64,000 nt of DNA from Synechococcus sp. Nb3U1 (GCF_021533835.1 NZ_JAKFYQ010000001.1:654079-718078); one strand, 5' to 3'; shown: positions 19,947 through 29,916, numbered from the stretch's first letter. Made by a program: numbers and translations. Notes: a model not told the origin generated them from the sequence alone.

Positions 19947-20587
19947 GCCAGATTAATCGCTGCACTTCTTTTTGCATCTGCCAGCTTAAGTCCTGCGGGC
20001 ACTATCACCATCCAGGGTGATCCCAATGAGTGGGTGATTGTTGATCAGGTGGACAACGAGCGTGTGAATACGACCGTTTTGCTCCGACCAGATGAGAGCC
20101 TAGCCAGTTGGTACGAGATGCTGACTTTTATGAGATTAAAGGATCGGATGTGCCGCGGATCCTCGCCAACAATCTTCGGGATCGGCTGCTCACGAACTGC
20201 CCCGAGAGCAGCTTCAAGTTCCACCGTGAGGCTAGCACTGATGTTCTCTACAAGACCCTCCACGAGATGCAGGGGGATGGCTCCGTAGGAGCACCGACGA
20301 GCGAGTTCAAAAGTGCCGACAGTGGTATGTGGGCCTTGATGCCTTTGTCAACCCGTAGCGGTGCTGATGTACGGGTGCGTTGGATCTACAAAGAGGGTGA
20401 GTTCGGTAGCGAGCAACTTTTACGTGAGTTCTCTATCATTTGGGATCAAGCCTACGACACTGTCCGTTCCCTTTTGCAACCCAATGACTTGATTCCGGTG
20501 GGTCGTTATCGCCTTGAAATCATCGTAGATGGCCAGCAGGTGGGAGTTGGCCGCTTCAGTGTGCGCCGCGCTGGTCGGTTTGGTTGA
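19947..20587 (+). pseudogene. Putative secreted protein, start lost and frameshifted
   Basis: From 19947 a frame without start codon encodes a signal-peptide-like 'ARLIAALLFASASLSPAG' followed by 'TITIQGDPNEWVIVDQVDNE'. At about 20120-20130 the plausible reading moves to another frame ('DFYEIKGSDVPRILANNLRD' onwards) which stays open to 20587. Together the two parts read as one exported protein of about 210 residues. The frame change corresponds to one missing base. A stop codon precedes the signal sequence, and no ATG/GTG/TTG lies at its head. No family was recognised. Confidence 0.45.
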
Positions 20588-20940
20588 CATCTTCCCCAGC
20601 CTGTAGGTCGTAAAGCCGCGTTTGCAACAGGGGGGCTTGCTGCGCGGTTCGGTAAGGTTCAGCCTTGAAGTAACCAGATCAAGCAACTGAGGTCGAGCCT
20701 GTAGTTCAGAGATCCTCAGCCAAATGAACTCGAGGCGACTATCTCGTCAAGACAGCTCAAACCGAATTGCAGGGATCCCTGCAGATTGGCAACTTTCCAA
20801 GCGGCGGATCCCTTGCAACCTCAACTTCTTTAGCAGTATGTAAGTTCTTGCCTTGTAGGAACGTATACAGAACCGTATCCTAAAAAGCATGCAAACTTAG
20901 AGCATCTTTATTCGCCTCTTGTAAAATGCACAGAGAGTTG
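20588..20940. other. Intergenic region
   Basis: About 350 bases with two GGGATCCC-type sites (about 20773 and 20806). The last 100 bases are AT-richer, as expected of the promoter of the binding-protein gene. No small gene or RNA was recognised. Confidence 0.35.
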
Positions 20941-21933
20941 ATGCCCATAAGAACACTCCGCAATCGCCGAACAGTTCTTGCAACTGGAACAGCCGCGCTC
21001 GCGACGCTCATGCTGCCGCGGTTGGCATCTGCAACAACAACACTGACATTCCAGCTCGATTGGAAATACAACGCTCAGTTTGCGGGCCTTTTCCTTGCCG
21101 AAGCAGAAGGTCTCTACGCTGCCTCCAACCTATCTGTGCAAATCCGTGAGTGGTCAGATGGTTTGAACGTGATCAATGCTGTAGCTGAGGGAACCGTAGA
21201 CATGGCCTGCGCCGAGCAAAACCTTATCATCGCAGCCCAAGCTGCTGGTGCTCCGGTGAAGGCAGTAGCCACGATGTTCCATGCCTCACCCTACGGCCTG
21301 ATGACAGTACCAGAAGCTGCCCTTGAAAGCCTCACGGATCTCGTCGGCAAGCGCGTCGGTGTTCATGTGGATGGGATCAAAGTGATGGAGTTGGTTAAAG
21401 GGGTCAACGGGATCACCGACATCGACGTGATGGAGATTCCTTATGGTGACAAGTTTGATCGTGTCATCTCTGGCGAGTTCGCAGCTGTGCAGTGCTATGT
21501 TATCGACGAACCCATTGGAGTGGCGGCAAAGTATGGTTTTGAACCCAAGGTTCTACGCTTGAGCGAGCACGGATTCTTGTCCACTGCCCAGACAATTGTT
21601 GCCTCAGAACGCCTGTTGACTGAAAAACCGGAAGTAGTGCGTGCCTTTCTAGCAGCCACTTTCGAGGGTTGGGCCAGGGCTCTTGCAGACAAGCCGCGCA
21701 CGGCTGCTCTTGTCGTAGAGCGCTTCGTGCCCGAGGGGTCACCCTACAAAGATGTAGCCTACCAGACCCGAACACTCGAATTGCTAGAGCCTTATGTGCG
21801 AGGTAAAGGTGAGCCACTTGGTGTCATCGACGCTGAGGTCTGGGCCGAAGCAGCACGTCTGATGCTTGCCTATGACATTGTATCGGCGTTGCCAGATTTG
21901 CAGTCCTCGCTAGCTCCAGGTTTTATCAGTTAA
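20941..21933 (+). CDS. NMT1/THI5-like ABC transporter substrate-binding protein
   Basis: The 330-residue exported protein has a twin-arginine-type leader ('RNRRTVLATGTAALATLML') ending ASA. It continues 'LTFQLDWKYNAQFAGLFLAE', the NMT1/THI5 signature of periplasmic proteins for pyrimidine precursors, riboflavin-like compounds, nitrate or sulfonates. The start at 20941 gives a normal leader; ATG 20926 is possible. The cognate ATPase and permease genes lie next to it but on the opposite strand. The substrate cannot be read from the sequence. Confidence 0.85.
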   Translation: MPIRTLRNRRTVLATGTAALATLMLPRLASATTTLTFQLDWKYNAQFAGLFLAEAEGLYAASNLSVQIREWSDGLNVINAVAEGTVDMACAEQNLIIAAQAAGAPVKAVATMFHASPYGLMTVPEAALESLTDLVGKRVGVHVDGIKVMELVKGVNGITDIDVMEIPYGDKFDRVISGEFAAVQCYVIDEPIGVAAKYGFEPKVLRLSEHGFLSTAQTIVASERLLTEKPEVVRAFLAATFEGWARALADKPRTAALVVERFVPEGSPYKDVAYQTRTLELLEPYVRGKGEPLGVIDAEVWAEAARLMLAYDIVSALPDLQSSLAPGFIS

Positions 21934-21998
21934 CGGAAAGAGCGACAATGCTTTCACAAGCTTGAGCAGCAGCGTGGCAAACCTGCCTACAGTACCAA

Positions 21999-23360
21999 CT
22001 ACTCCCCTGTGTTTGAGCCAACCTTATCTGGGATATCTGAGGTCGTTTCCGTCAGATACAGCCGTTCTTCAAAAGCATCATATTCAAACAACTCCGCATA
22101 ACGGCCCCAGTCGACGGCAGTGGCAAACTGCCGTTCCGCCTCCGCATGGGGGAAATGTTCATCCCACAGATCCAAAAAGAAATCTCCCCGCATCGAGCGG
22201 CTGCGCTTTTCCTCCAGAGTTTGCAGAATACTCTTAAACACGGGTACCCGCTCCAAAACTTGCTGCCGGAAGAGATCCTTACTGCGCAAAATGGTGGTAG
22301 TGGCAAAGTCTCGGCCAATCTCTGTGAGGTAAACCTCCCCTTCGGAAACCTGAGCAAACCCCAGCAATACTGCTGCATCCAAAATCGGCAGCAGATCGTC
22401 TACCGCCAGTCGGATCCGCTCTGCCAGATGGGCAATATCCACCTTGCCTTCCGGATGCTCCACGATCAATTCCAGCAGACCGCTGATCCCACCTACCCGC
22501 GCATAGGGCAGCGGACGGGCATAAGGAGAGAGCACTTTCTCCACCACCGGGGCTGGCGCCGCCACCTCCCCGGTCACTTCGATCTCCGGGTTGGTCATGA
22601 TCGTGTAGATGTAGTCCACCAAGGACTTAAACCGGGGATCCGATCGATCGTGGGGCCGGGGTAGGTCAATCTTCACCTCCCCCCGCACCCGCCCTGGATT
22701 GGCCCCCAAAATCACCACCCGATCCGCCAGAAAGACCGCCTCTTCGATGTTGTGGGTAACGATCAAAATGCTTTGGGACGGAAAGGCGCTGGCATTCCAG
22801 AGATCGTCAACTTCCCCCCGCAAATTTTCTGCCGTTAGCACATCCAGAGCGCTAAAGGGCTCATCCATAAACAGCACCTTTGGCTCCAATACAAAGGCAC
22901 GGGCAAACCCCACCCGCTGCTTCATGCCTCCGGAAAGTTCCTTAGGATAGGCACTTTCAAAGCCATCCAACCCTACCAAGTCGATTGCTTTGAGGGCCCG
23001 CTGCCGTCGTTCTTCCCGTGGGATCCCTTGAGCCTGCAACCCCAGCTCCACATTTTCCTGCACCGTTAACCAGGGCAACAGAGCAAAACTCTGAAACACC
23101 ATCGCCACATCCGGATTAGCCCCCCGCAGGAGCTTACCATTGCTCAGCACCTGCCCTTGGCTGGGGGGGATCAACCCCGCCATAATCCGCAGCAGGGTGC
23201 TTTTGCCACTGCCGCTACGGCCCAAAAGCGCCAGCACTTCCCCCGCCTTCACCTCCAGACTGACCTGGCTTAAGACCGTAAACTCCCCTTTCCCTTCCGG
23301 CAGAGGAAAGTGTTTATGGACGTTTTCGACGGCAATGAGGATTTCGGGCCCTGGAGTCAT
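21999..23360 (-). CDS. ABC transporter ATPase of the nitrate/sulfonate type with C-terminal AAA-associated domain
   Basis: This 453-residue protein has an ATPase domain (1-250) with Walker A 'GRSGSGKSTLLRI', Q-loop, signature 'LSGGMKQRVGFARA' and Walker B 'VLFMDEPFSALD'. A C-terminal domain (about 290-440) is of the AAA-associated, winged-helix-like type often fused to this ATPase class. AGGA lies nine bases before the ATG at 23360. It faces the binding-protein gene convergently, and its permease partner lies upstream at 24197-25924 with a dead DUF29 gene in between. Confidence 0.9.
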   Translation of the reverse strand: MTPGPEILIAVENVHKHFPLPEGKGEFTVLSQVSLEVKAGEVLALLGRSGSGKSTLLRIMAGLIPPSQGQVLSNGKLLRGANPDVAMVFQSFALLPWLTVQENVELGLQAQGIPREERRQRALKAIDLVGLDGFESAYPKELSGGMKQRVGFARAFVLEPKVLFMDEPFSALDVLTAENLRGEVDDLWNASAFPSQSILIVTHNIEEAVFLADRVVILGANPGRVRGEVKIDLPRPHDRSDPRFKSLVDYIYTIMTNPEIEVTGEVAAPAPVVEKVLSPYARPLPYARVGGISGLLELIVEHPEGKVDIAHLAERIRLAVDDLLPILDAAVLLGFAQVSEGEVYLTEIGRDFATTTILRSKDLFRQQVLERVPVFKSILQTLEEKRSRSMRGDFFLDLWDEHFPHAEAERQFATAVDWGRYAELFEYDAFEERLYLTETTSDIPDKVGSNTGE

Positions 23361-23596
23361 AGTGTCTTTCCTGGCTCAACCTGCTCTTGAGAATGCCACT
23401 TAATAAGAGGTCAAATTTAAAGGTCAAACAGATGACAGCTACATCCTCTGATATCCAGCCTCTAAAGTCCAGATCTCCACTGCAGCCCTTTCATGGGTTT
23501 CCTGTACGATGACTGTACTTGCCTGAGCAACTGATTGGCAAGACTTACAGTACCAGGTAGATGACCAAAGCGAACACTACAAACTTGAGTCGGGTT

Positions 23597-24058
23597 TCAG
23601 GGAAGCCAGTCTTCACACAGGGCTTGCTCCAGATTAAATTCAGGCTCTTCAGGTACCAAACTAGCATTCAGCTTGCTTGCTTTGAGGAGAATCTTTTTAG
23701 CACTAGAATATTCAGCAAAGTTGTCATCGAGATACTTTTTAAGGCTGGAGTTATCTTTAAAGAAAGATTGCTTGAATCTGTAGACGGAAGCTAGCAACTT
23801 CTAAGTCCCACTGCCTAAAATAGGTTTCTCGTTCAGTTTCCCAATACTTCAGTACTTCAATTTGAGTAAATGTTCGCACAGTCGCATCAAGTAACTAGCA
23901 ATCGCTCGCTTGTCTCTTTTTCCCAGGCCTTCGCTCTCCTCGATCAAATTTTCCAAGTCAAGATGGTTAAAATCATGGGTACGCAACTGTACCACTGTTT
24001 GATCTAACCAAAGTTGATAGTCTGTTTCATATAATGCAAGGTAATGCAAGGGATTCAT
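23597..24058 (-). pseudogene. DUF29 family protein, broken by two frameshifts
   Basis: The N-terminal part (24058-23849) reads 'LYETDYQLWLDQTVVQLRTH' and 'DLENLIEESEGLGKRDKRAI', the DUF29 signature. It stops at an 8-base near-duplication (23843-23858, AATACTTC/AGTACTTC). The reading then continues 'YWETERETYFRQWDLEVAS' in another frame and shifts again near 23757-23765 into 'FFKDNSSLKKYLDDNFAEYS' ending 'EQALCEDWLP'. Removing 8 bases and one base restores exactly 151 codons, a normal DUF29 length. DUF29 has no known function and is abundant in cyanobacteria. Confidence 0.75.
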
Positions 24059-24196
24059 CTTTAACTTCAGATTTCATGATTAAATGCCTCCATCACTACG
24101 AACCTAGAGAGCTACGGTTTCAAAGGCGATGCGTAGAGGATTACCGGAAGGTGGTAAAAGGACTACGAGCGTATGCTGACATCGCTGCAGCCCCCA

Positions 24197-25924
24197 TCAC
24201 AGGTGATATTTGTCTTCAGCCAACTGATAGAGCCGTCGCCAAAACAGGCGATTAAGGCCCACCACAAACAAACTCATCATGCCAATTCCCAAGGTGATGC
24301 GGGGCCAATCCCCCACCGCCGTGGCTTCAGCAATATAGGTGCCCAGCCCGGTTGCCGTCAGGGTGGTGGATCCCCAGGAAACAACTTCCGAGACAATGCT
24401 GGCGTTCCAGGCACCGCCACTGGCGGTGACCCCGCCGGTGACCCAAGCAGAAAAGATCCCTGGAATGATCAGCCGTCGCCAGCGCTGCCACCCTTTCAGC
24501 CCCACATCCACCGCCATTTCCCGCAGATCGGTAGGAATGCTCTGGGCCCCCGCAATGGAATTGAAGAGAATATACCACTGGGCGCCCAAAGACATGAGCA
24601 GAATGCTGCCCCACTCGATGCTGATGTGGCTACGAATAAAAAATAACGTGGCGAAGGGAAAGATGAAGTTGGCCGGAAAGGCCGCCAAAAATTGCACCAC
24701 CGGCTGCAGCAAACGGGCCAGTTGAGGGTTAAACCCAATGGCCACCCCAACTGGGGTCCAGATTACTGTGGCCACAACCAACAGCAATGCCACCCGCATC
24801 AAGGTGAGAAGGCCCAGCCCAAAGGTGAGCACAACCTCGCCCAACCCCACCGTGGTGCTGATGAAGTTGAGGATCCACACCACAATCGCGCCGATCAGCA
24901 CCAGTAAACTCTGGGTCAACAGCCGCTCTCGTCGCTGTTGCCGTTGTGGATCCGAAGGAGCCATCGGGTGAGGTCGGCTCAAGCCAGACAAAATCCGATC
25001 CCCCAGTTCCCGCACCGGACTGAGCCCAGTGTTGAGTAAGCGCGGGATCCGAGCCGTGGTTAACAGGTCGTAGAGCCAGGATTCCGGGGCAGCCACCCCA
25101 GCGCTCTGCTCCAAGCGGAACTTGTCCGACCAGGCGATCAAAGGCCGCCAAAACAGTTGATCCACCAACACAATCACAATGGCAATGGTCAACAAAGCCC
25201 AACCCAGCTTGGGCAGATCTTCGGCACGAATGGCTGCTTCCACATAGGATCCGATTCCGGGTAGGGTGTAGTCCTGGTTAAGCACACTGATCGCCTCGCT
25301 AGCGGCCACAAAAAACCATCCTCCGCCAAAGCTCATCATGGCGTTCCAGAGGAGGCCGACCATGGCCGCAGGCACTTCCAACTGGGTAAAGCGCTGCCAA
25401 CCGGAAAGACGATAAAGGGTGGTGGCTTCCGATAATTCCTGGGGAATGGTACGTAGGGACTGATAAAAAGAGAAGGTCATATTCCAGACCTGGCTGGTGA
25501 AGATGGCGAAAATAGAGGCCGCCTCCAGCCCCAGCAAGCTGCCTGGAAAAAGAGCAATAAACCCGGTAACTGTAATCGACAAAAACCCCAAAACCGGCAC
25601 CGATTGCAGAATGTCCAGTAGCGGGATCAAGATCCGCTCGGCCCAGTGGCTTTTGGCAGCGATGTAGCCGTAGATCAGGGTAAAGAGGGTGGAAACCCCC
25701 AGGGCGATGAACATGCGCAGGGTGGAACGCGCCGCATAGTAGGGCAAATTGCGCGGATCCAGGTCGATCTGGGGCACCACGGCGGGGGGCCGAAACTGCA
25801 CAAAAGCCCCCGTCCCCACCTGGGCAACCAACGCCAGCAGCACTAGGGTGCCAAAGATAATGGCCACATCGGCAACCCCAGCTGGCAGCCGCCGTAACGC
25901 TTCAGGGGAGGGAAAGGTTCGCAT
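24197..25924 (-). CDS. Fused double ABC transporter permease
   Basis: This protein of about 575 residues consists of two binding-protein-dependent permease domains in tandem. Each has several membrane helices and an EAA-type loop ('ELSEATTLYRLSGWQRFTQL' near 175; 'DLREMAVDVGLKGWQRWRRL' near 475), joined by a charged linker (about 280-340). The fusion means one polypeptide could supply both halves of the channel. With the ATPase at 21999-23360 and the NMT1-like binding protein it forms a complete importer. The start at 25924 (MRTFPSPEAL) is preferred over GTG 25939. Confidence 0.88.
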   Translation of the reverse strand: MRTFPSPEALRRLPAGVADVAIIFGTLVLLALVAQVGTGAFVQFRPPAVVPQIDLDPRNLPYYAARSTLRMFIALGVSTLFTLIYGYIAAKSHWAERILIPLLDILQSVPVLGFLSITVTGFIALFPGSLLGLEAASIFAIFTSQVWNMTFSFYQSLRTIPQELSEATTLYRLSGWQRFTQLEVPAAMVGLLWNAMMSFGGGWFFVAASEAISVLNQDYTLPGIGSYVEAAIRAEDLPKLGWALLTIAIVIVLVDQLFWRPLIAWSDKFRLEQSAGVAAPESWLYDLLTTARIPRLLNTGLSPVRELGDRILSGLSRPHPMAPSDPQRQQRRERLLTQSLLVLIGAIVVWILNFISTTVGLGEVVLTFGLGLLTLMRVALLLVVATVIWTPVGVAIGFNPQLARLLQPVVQFLAAFPANFIFPFATLFFIRSHISIEWGSILLMSLGAQWYILFNSIAGAQSIPTDLREMAVDVGLKGWQRWRRLIIPGIFSAWVTGGVTASGGAWNASIVSEVVSWGSTTLTATGLGTYIAEATAVGDWPRITLGIGMMSLFVVGLNRLFWRRLYQLAEDKYHL

Positions 25925-26010
25925 GCACTCACTCGGCACTACCCAGGCGTTATTATCGGCTTTCTCGCGGCCCTTGGCTATGGCAGGCTAAAGATAGGCC
26001 TATGTGCTGG

Positions 26011-26289
26011 CTAGCCTTCTGGCAAATCTGGCGGTGGCTCATTCCACTGCGGGTCATCCAGAATCGCTTTTTTGGTCTCCTTCAGTTGTTTCCACAACTC
26101 TTTGATCTGGCGATAAGCCTCTTCGGGCTTCAGCTTTCCACCGGTTTCTAAGCTACAAATCAGGGCCACTTTATTGCTAAATTCCTGTAAATTGGCGTCA
26201 AAAATCAAATTCTGGGGCTTCACCTCGCCCCAGTAGGGATAGCGAGGGGAGAGAAACTCATCTTTTCGGGGAGGATTTGATTCCGGCAC
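26011..26289 (-). CDS. Conserved cyanobacterial small protein (DUF7219-like)
   Basis: This 92-residue soluble protein has a conserved-looking core 'YPYWGEVKPQNLIFDANLQE' and 'LICSLETGGKLKPEEAYRQI', mostly helical, with a Pro-rich tail. I recognise the pattern as a cyanobacterial protein of unknown function, possibly DUF7219. There are no catalytic motifs. It lies 53 bases downstream of the next leftward gene. Confidence 0.6.
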   Translation of the reverse strand: MPESNPPRKDEFLSPRYPYWGEVKPQNLIFDANLQEFSNKVALICSLETGGKLKPEEAYRQIKELWKQLKETKKAILDDPQWNEPPPDLPEG

Positions 26290-26342
26290 GGCTAAACCAG
26301 GGTAAAAGGAGCATTCACCAAGAAAATCTCAATCTACAAAGA

Positions 26343-27308
26343 TTATGGGCGTTTTTTCTTAATCGGTTTGGGAACTTGAGCGGGATCCCGTGGAGAATAA
26401 AACTGCTCAGGAATGGACTCTCCGCTGCTGGCGGGTTTGCTGAGGGCTTTCTTGATTTGTGGGCGCGGGGTTGAGCGTTTCAGGCGTGGGCGTGGGGGCG
26501 TTTTGATCACGGGGCCAATCGGGGTGCCTGCTTCCACATAGAGCAGGGATCCCTGGCGGCGCACCTGTAAATCCCAGAAACTTCCTACCCCTTTGCTGGG
26601 CAGGGATCCGATCAGGCGCAGCTTGAAAGCTTGGGGTTTGCTGTTGGCCAAGGCAGCCTCGTTGCGGTTGGAGGGAGATTTTTTCCCGGCCTGACGAATT
26701 TTGACGATGATGAACCCCTTTTCTTGGGACTGAAACACCACCTCGCCACGAATGGAAAACCAATCGGGCACGACAGGAGAACGGGATCCCTCGGGTAGCG
26801 GCTGCCCCATTTCTTCTGGTGCCCAGACTCCCATCAACTGCACATGCAGATCCTCAGTTTTCTCGCGGGTGCGAGGATAGACCACCCACAGGTAGTTGCG
26901 TTCCGGCTCCAAATGCTTGCGTACCAGGCTCATCACCCGGCCTAGCAGCACCGCATCCAAATCCAGTCCATCCGGTGTGCGCAAAATCCCACGGGTAAAT
27001 TGCTCGGGGGAGGGGATATATTGCCCTTCGATCAGCCCAATGGCCCGATATTGCATTTCTTCCCCAGGCGGTGGAATCGGTTCCAAATAGGTTCGTTCTG
27101 TCTCCGCGTCTTCTTGTGCTGCTTTGACTTCCTCAGCAGGGGCTGGGCTACTGAGCTGAGCAGGAGTAGAAGGTTCTGGAAAGCGTTGGGAATCTTCTGG
27201 AGAGTCTAGCCCCCTACGGCTACTGTCGGTCTGGTGCGACGACAGCTTCCCCTTGGCTGAGCTGGGTTTGGGGGGCCGGCGAAAAGGGGGTCTCAGATCA
27301 GAGGACAT
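26343..27308 (-). CDS. Conserved cyanobacterial protein of unknown function
   Basis: The 321-residue protein has a disordered Pro/Ser-rich N-terminus (1-80), a conserved-looking globular core (about 85-250) with 'YRAIGLIEGQYIPSPEQFTR' and 'LDAVLLGRVMSLVRKHL', 'LWVVYPRTRE' and 'LHVQLMGVW', and a basic Lys/Arg/Pro-rich C-terminus. The basic tail suggests nucleic-acid or ribosome association, but that is inference. It lies upstream of the small gene at 26011, possibly in one transcript. Confidence 0.65.
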   Translation of the reverse strand: MSSDLRPPFRRPPKPSSAKGKLSSHQTDSSRRGLDSPEDSQRFPEPSTPAQLSSPAPAEEVKAAQEDAETERTYLEPIPPPGEEMQYRAIGLIEGQYIPSPEQFTRGILRTPDGLDLDAVLLGRVMSLVRKHLEPERNYLWVVYPRTREKTEDLHVQLMGVWAPEEMGQPLPEGSRSPVVPDWFSIRGEVVFQSQEKGFIIVKIRQAGKKSPSNRNEAALANSKPQAFKLRLIGSLPSKGVGSFWDLQVRRQGSLLYVEAGTPIGPVIKTPPRPRLKRSTPRPQIKKALSKPASSGESIPEQFYSPRDPAQVPKPIKKKRP

Positions 27309-27750
27309 TGTGACGGTTCCGTTGCAGTCAATCGAGAATGCTTAGCGGTGGGCAACAACATTCGCATGAGCGGTGCAAAGCACTTTCTGCCACAAGTAAC
27401 AGGAATGAGCCTGAGCTTTACCCAAGATCTACTCAACACACCACTCAGCCTAACCACCCGTTCCTAATTCTGCCTACGCTAGCCTGCCAGAGACCCATCA
27501 GGCCACCTTGCCAGCAACCAGGGATCCAGGGGTTGTCAACACTGTAGCCGATGATAGCAACTGCTTCAGAAATATCTCCGGAAGTGGGATCCCGAAGGTA
27601 ATACTGCAATCAATCGCCTTGATGTCGGAGGGCAGCTCGCCGTCATGCTCTCACATGCTGAGCAGTTATGGGAAGAAAAAACTAGGCTGAGAGCTACAGC
27701 CCCCCATGCCTATTCGGTTTTTGGGCCAGAGTAGCTGTATCCCTTCTCGG
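27309..27750. other. Intergenic region without a visible gene
   Basis: 440 bases lie between two leftward genes. Two GGGATCCC-like sites occur (about 27524 and 27586). Open frames here are short and lack ribosome sites. The left end should hold the promoter of the unknown gene at 26343-27308, but no clear box was found. Confidence 0.35.
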
Positions 27751-28299
27751 TCAAATGGTGCTTAGTTCCTTTTCTTTCTCCGCTAGCAGCTCATCCACCT
27801 TCTTGATGTAGCGGTCGGTCAGTTTTTGGATGTCATCCTGCAAGCCTTTGGACTCATCTTCGGAAAGCTCGCCGTTTTTCTCCTGTTTGCGTACCGAATC
27901 GATCCCATCCCGGCGGATGTTGCGAATCGAGACTCGGCCTTCTTCCGCTAGTTTGGCCACCTGTTTGCTGAGTTCTTTGCGGCGCTCCTCCGTGAGGGGT
28001 GGGATATTGAGGCGTATCACCTTGCCATCGTTGCTAGGGTTTAACCCCAAGTCAGAAGCCACGATCGCCCGTTCGATCGCTGCCAAAGTGGAAGGATCAA
28101 AAGGTTGGATCAAGAGGGTGCTGGAGTCAGGAGTGGTGAGGCTGGCCAAGGCTTTCAGGGGAGTGGGAACGCCATAATACTCCACCTGAATACGATCCAG
28201 CAGGCTGGAATTGGCCCGCCCAGTGCGCACCGTATTAAAGGATCGCTGCGTGGCCTGCACAGCTTTACCCATCAGCTCTTCAACTTCAGCTAGCTCCAC
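27751..28299 (-). CDS. frr: Ribosome recycling factor
   Basis: RRF splits post-termination ribosomes with EF-G. The 182-residue protein begins at GTG 28299 ([20 protein letters not shown]), supported by AAGGAG five bases upstream. It has the family signatures '[15 protein letters not shown]', '[12 protein letters not shown]', '[14 protein letters not shown]' and 'RNIRRDG'. pyrH, its common neighbour, is not next to it in this window. Confidence 0.96.
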   Translation of the reverse strand: MELAEVEELMGKAVQATQRSFNTVRTGRANSSLLDRIQVEYYGVPTPLKALASLTTPDSSTLLIQPFDPSTLAAIERAIVASDLGLNPSNDGKVIRLNIPPLTEERRKELSKQVAKLAEEGRVSIRNIRRDGIDSVRKQEKNGELSEDESKGLQDDIQKLTDRYIKKVDELLAEKEKELSTI

Positions 28300-28697
28300 G
28301 GGGGCTCCTTCGCATTCAAGACACACAAGACACAGTTGGGCTCAGAGACCCCAGCCTAGATGACCAAACAACAAACAATAAGTAACATCGTCAGTAAGCC
28401 TACCCTGAGCCCGAACTTAATTTTACTGCCTTGTCGGGATCTACAGGGGATCCAGTGCGGGATTCCGTTCGATCCGGAGTGCACTTTTGACGCTCATCTC
28501 ACTAACGCTGAACCTACGGCAGGCTTCCGCCAACGCAGTATGGGCAAAAGTATTGCGACGGATCTGGGTAGAGCAGAAATCTCCAGAAATCTAAAAAAGA
28601 AGATCCTAAATTTATCGCCAAAATGCCCCCTGGCAGGATGGTACGGACTCAAAGTATTTTCTAAGCTGCTGAGCAGTAAACTTCTCAACTCAGTTCT
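28300..28697. other. Intergenic region between divergent frr and a secreted-protein gene
   Basis: About 400 bases, probably holding both divergent promoters. An open frame 28360-28725 exists but has no ribosome site, an unconvincing composition and no recognisable domain. No RNA structure was recognised. Confidence 0.35.
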
Positions 28698-29288
28698 ATG
28701 TTTTTTGGTCAAGTTTTTCCTCTAACCGCTCTCGCTGGCTTGCTTGGCAGCTTAAGCCTCTTTGGTTTTAGCTCCCCAGCGGGGGCTTTGGAGTTGCAGA
28801 TTGTATCCCCCAATGCCTATAAAGTGCCCTACTTGGGAGTCGATGGCACCTTCACCCTCGATACCTCCCTAGCAGAGTCCGCTAATGATCCGCGCAACCC
28901 GAAGCGGGTCAAGTTTGAGAAAATGGAGTTCTTTTCCTTTTATGCGGATTTGCAAGGCTCAGAACCTCTGGCGGAGAACTGCCGCTATGTCTATCGGGGG
29001 GCAGCTGCGGATCCCTTCTTTTTCCCTGAGCGTTCTTTGGGATCCATTTGGGATCTGTTTCAATTGCGCGGGGGGGATAATCCTGGGGATAATCCTGGTT
29101 GTGAGGCCTTCAAATACGTAATTTTGCGAGCTCCCCACGGGGATCCGATCCACATGCACATGCGCTATGGCGACGACAGCACGGGTTTTCAGGCGCTCTT
29201 GGAGAACAGTACCTTGCCAGAAGATGCCGCCAGCTTCAACCCCTGGTGGAGCACCTACTGTGCAGAAGGGGTAACCGCCTGCGACTGA
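28698..29288 (+). CDS. Secreted protein of unknown function
   Basis: This 196-residue protein has an N-terminal signal peptide ('LTALAGLLGSLSLFGFSSPA', cleavage after about AGA). The mature part includes 'ELQIVSPNAYKVPYLGVDGT' and four cysteines spread over the protein (around 'ENCRYVYRG', 'NPGCEAFKY', 'STYCAEGVTACD'), which could form two disulfides in the periplasm. No known family recognised. It is convergent with recR at a 7-base gap. Confidence 0.65.
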   Translation: MFFGQVFPLTALAGLLGSLSLFGFSSPAGALELQIVSPNAYKVPYLGVDGTFTLDTSLAESANDPRNPKRVKFEKMEFFSFYADLQGSEPLAENCRYVYRGAAADPFFFPERSLGSIWDLFQLRGGDNPGDNPGCEAFKYVILRAPHGDPIHMHMRYGDDSTGFQALLENSTLPEDAASFNPWWSTYCAEGVTACD

Positions 29289-29295
29289 GCCCAGG

Positions 29296-29895
29296 TTATA
29301 GCTCTCGGCGGGCTTCTAGGGCACGGGCCAGGGTGACTTCATCGGCGTATTCTAGGTCGGATCCCATCGGCAAGCCAAAGGCCAGACGGGTCATGTGCAA
29401 ACTGGGGGAGACCTGCTTTAGGAAGTCCTTGATCACGTGCATAGTCACCTCTCCCTCCACGCTGGGGCTGATGGCGAAGATCAGCTCACGGGGTTTCTCC
29501 TGGGCCACTCGTGCCACCAGCTTCCGGATGTGTAGCTGATCTGCCCCAATGCCATTCATCGGGGAAATGAGGCCTCCCAAAACGTGATAACGGCCCTTGA
29601 ACTCGCGGGTTCGCTCTAAGGCGATCAAATCCTTCACCTCCGCCACCACGCACCACAGGGAGGGATCCCGTTGCGGTGAGCGACAGATCTCACAGGGATC
29701 CTCCGCCGACCAGTTAAAGCAGATGGAGCAATGCTTAACGGTTTGCCTGGCTTCCAGGAGGGCTTGAGCTAAGGCTTCGATCTCGGTGACAGGCCGATTG
29801 ATCAAATGCAAAGCTAGGCGCTGAGCAGTCTTGGAGCCAATGCCGGGTAGCCGTTGCAATTCCTCGATCAGGCGAGCGAGCGGGCGGGTGTACAT
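29296..29895 (-). CDS. recR: Recombination protein RecR
   Basis: RecR acts with RecF/RecO to load RecA at gaps. The 199-residue protein has the helix-hairpin-helix '[17 protein letters not shown]', the four-cysteine zinc motif ('[20 protein letters not shown]') and a Toprim domain ('[16 protein letters not shown]', '[17 protein letters not shown]'). Length is standard. ebfC lies just upstream on the same strand, the common bacterial recR-ybaB arrangement. Confidence 0.97.
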   Translation of the reverse strand: MYTRPLARLIEELQRLPGIGSKTAQRLALHLINRPVTEIEALAQALLEARQTVKHCSICFNWSAEDPCEICRSPQRDPSLWCVVAEVKDLIALERTREFKGRYHVLGGLISPMNGIGADQLHIRKLVARVAQEKPRELIFAISPSVEGEVTMHVIKDFLKQVSPSLHMTRLAFGLPMGSDLEYADEVTLARALEARREL

Positions 29896-29916
29896 AAGGG
29901 CTTAGGGTAGGAGGGA

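Noticed and set aside
28360-28725. Open frame of 121 codons upstream of the secreted-protein gene
   Set aside because: No Shine-Dalgarno, overlaps the start of the better gene at 28698 and reads as random sequence.
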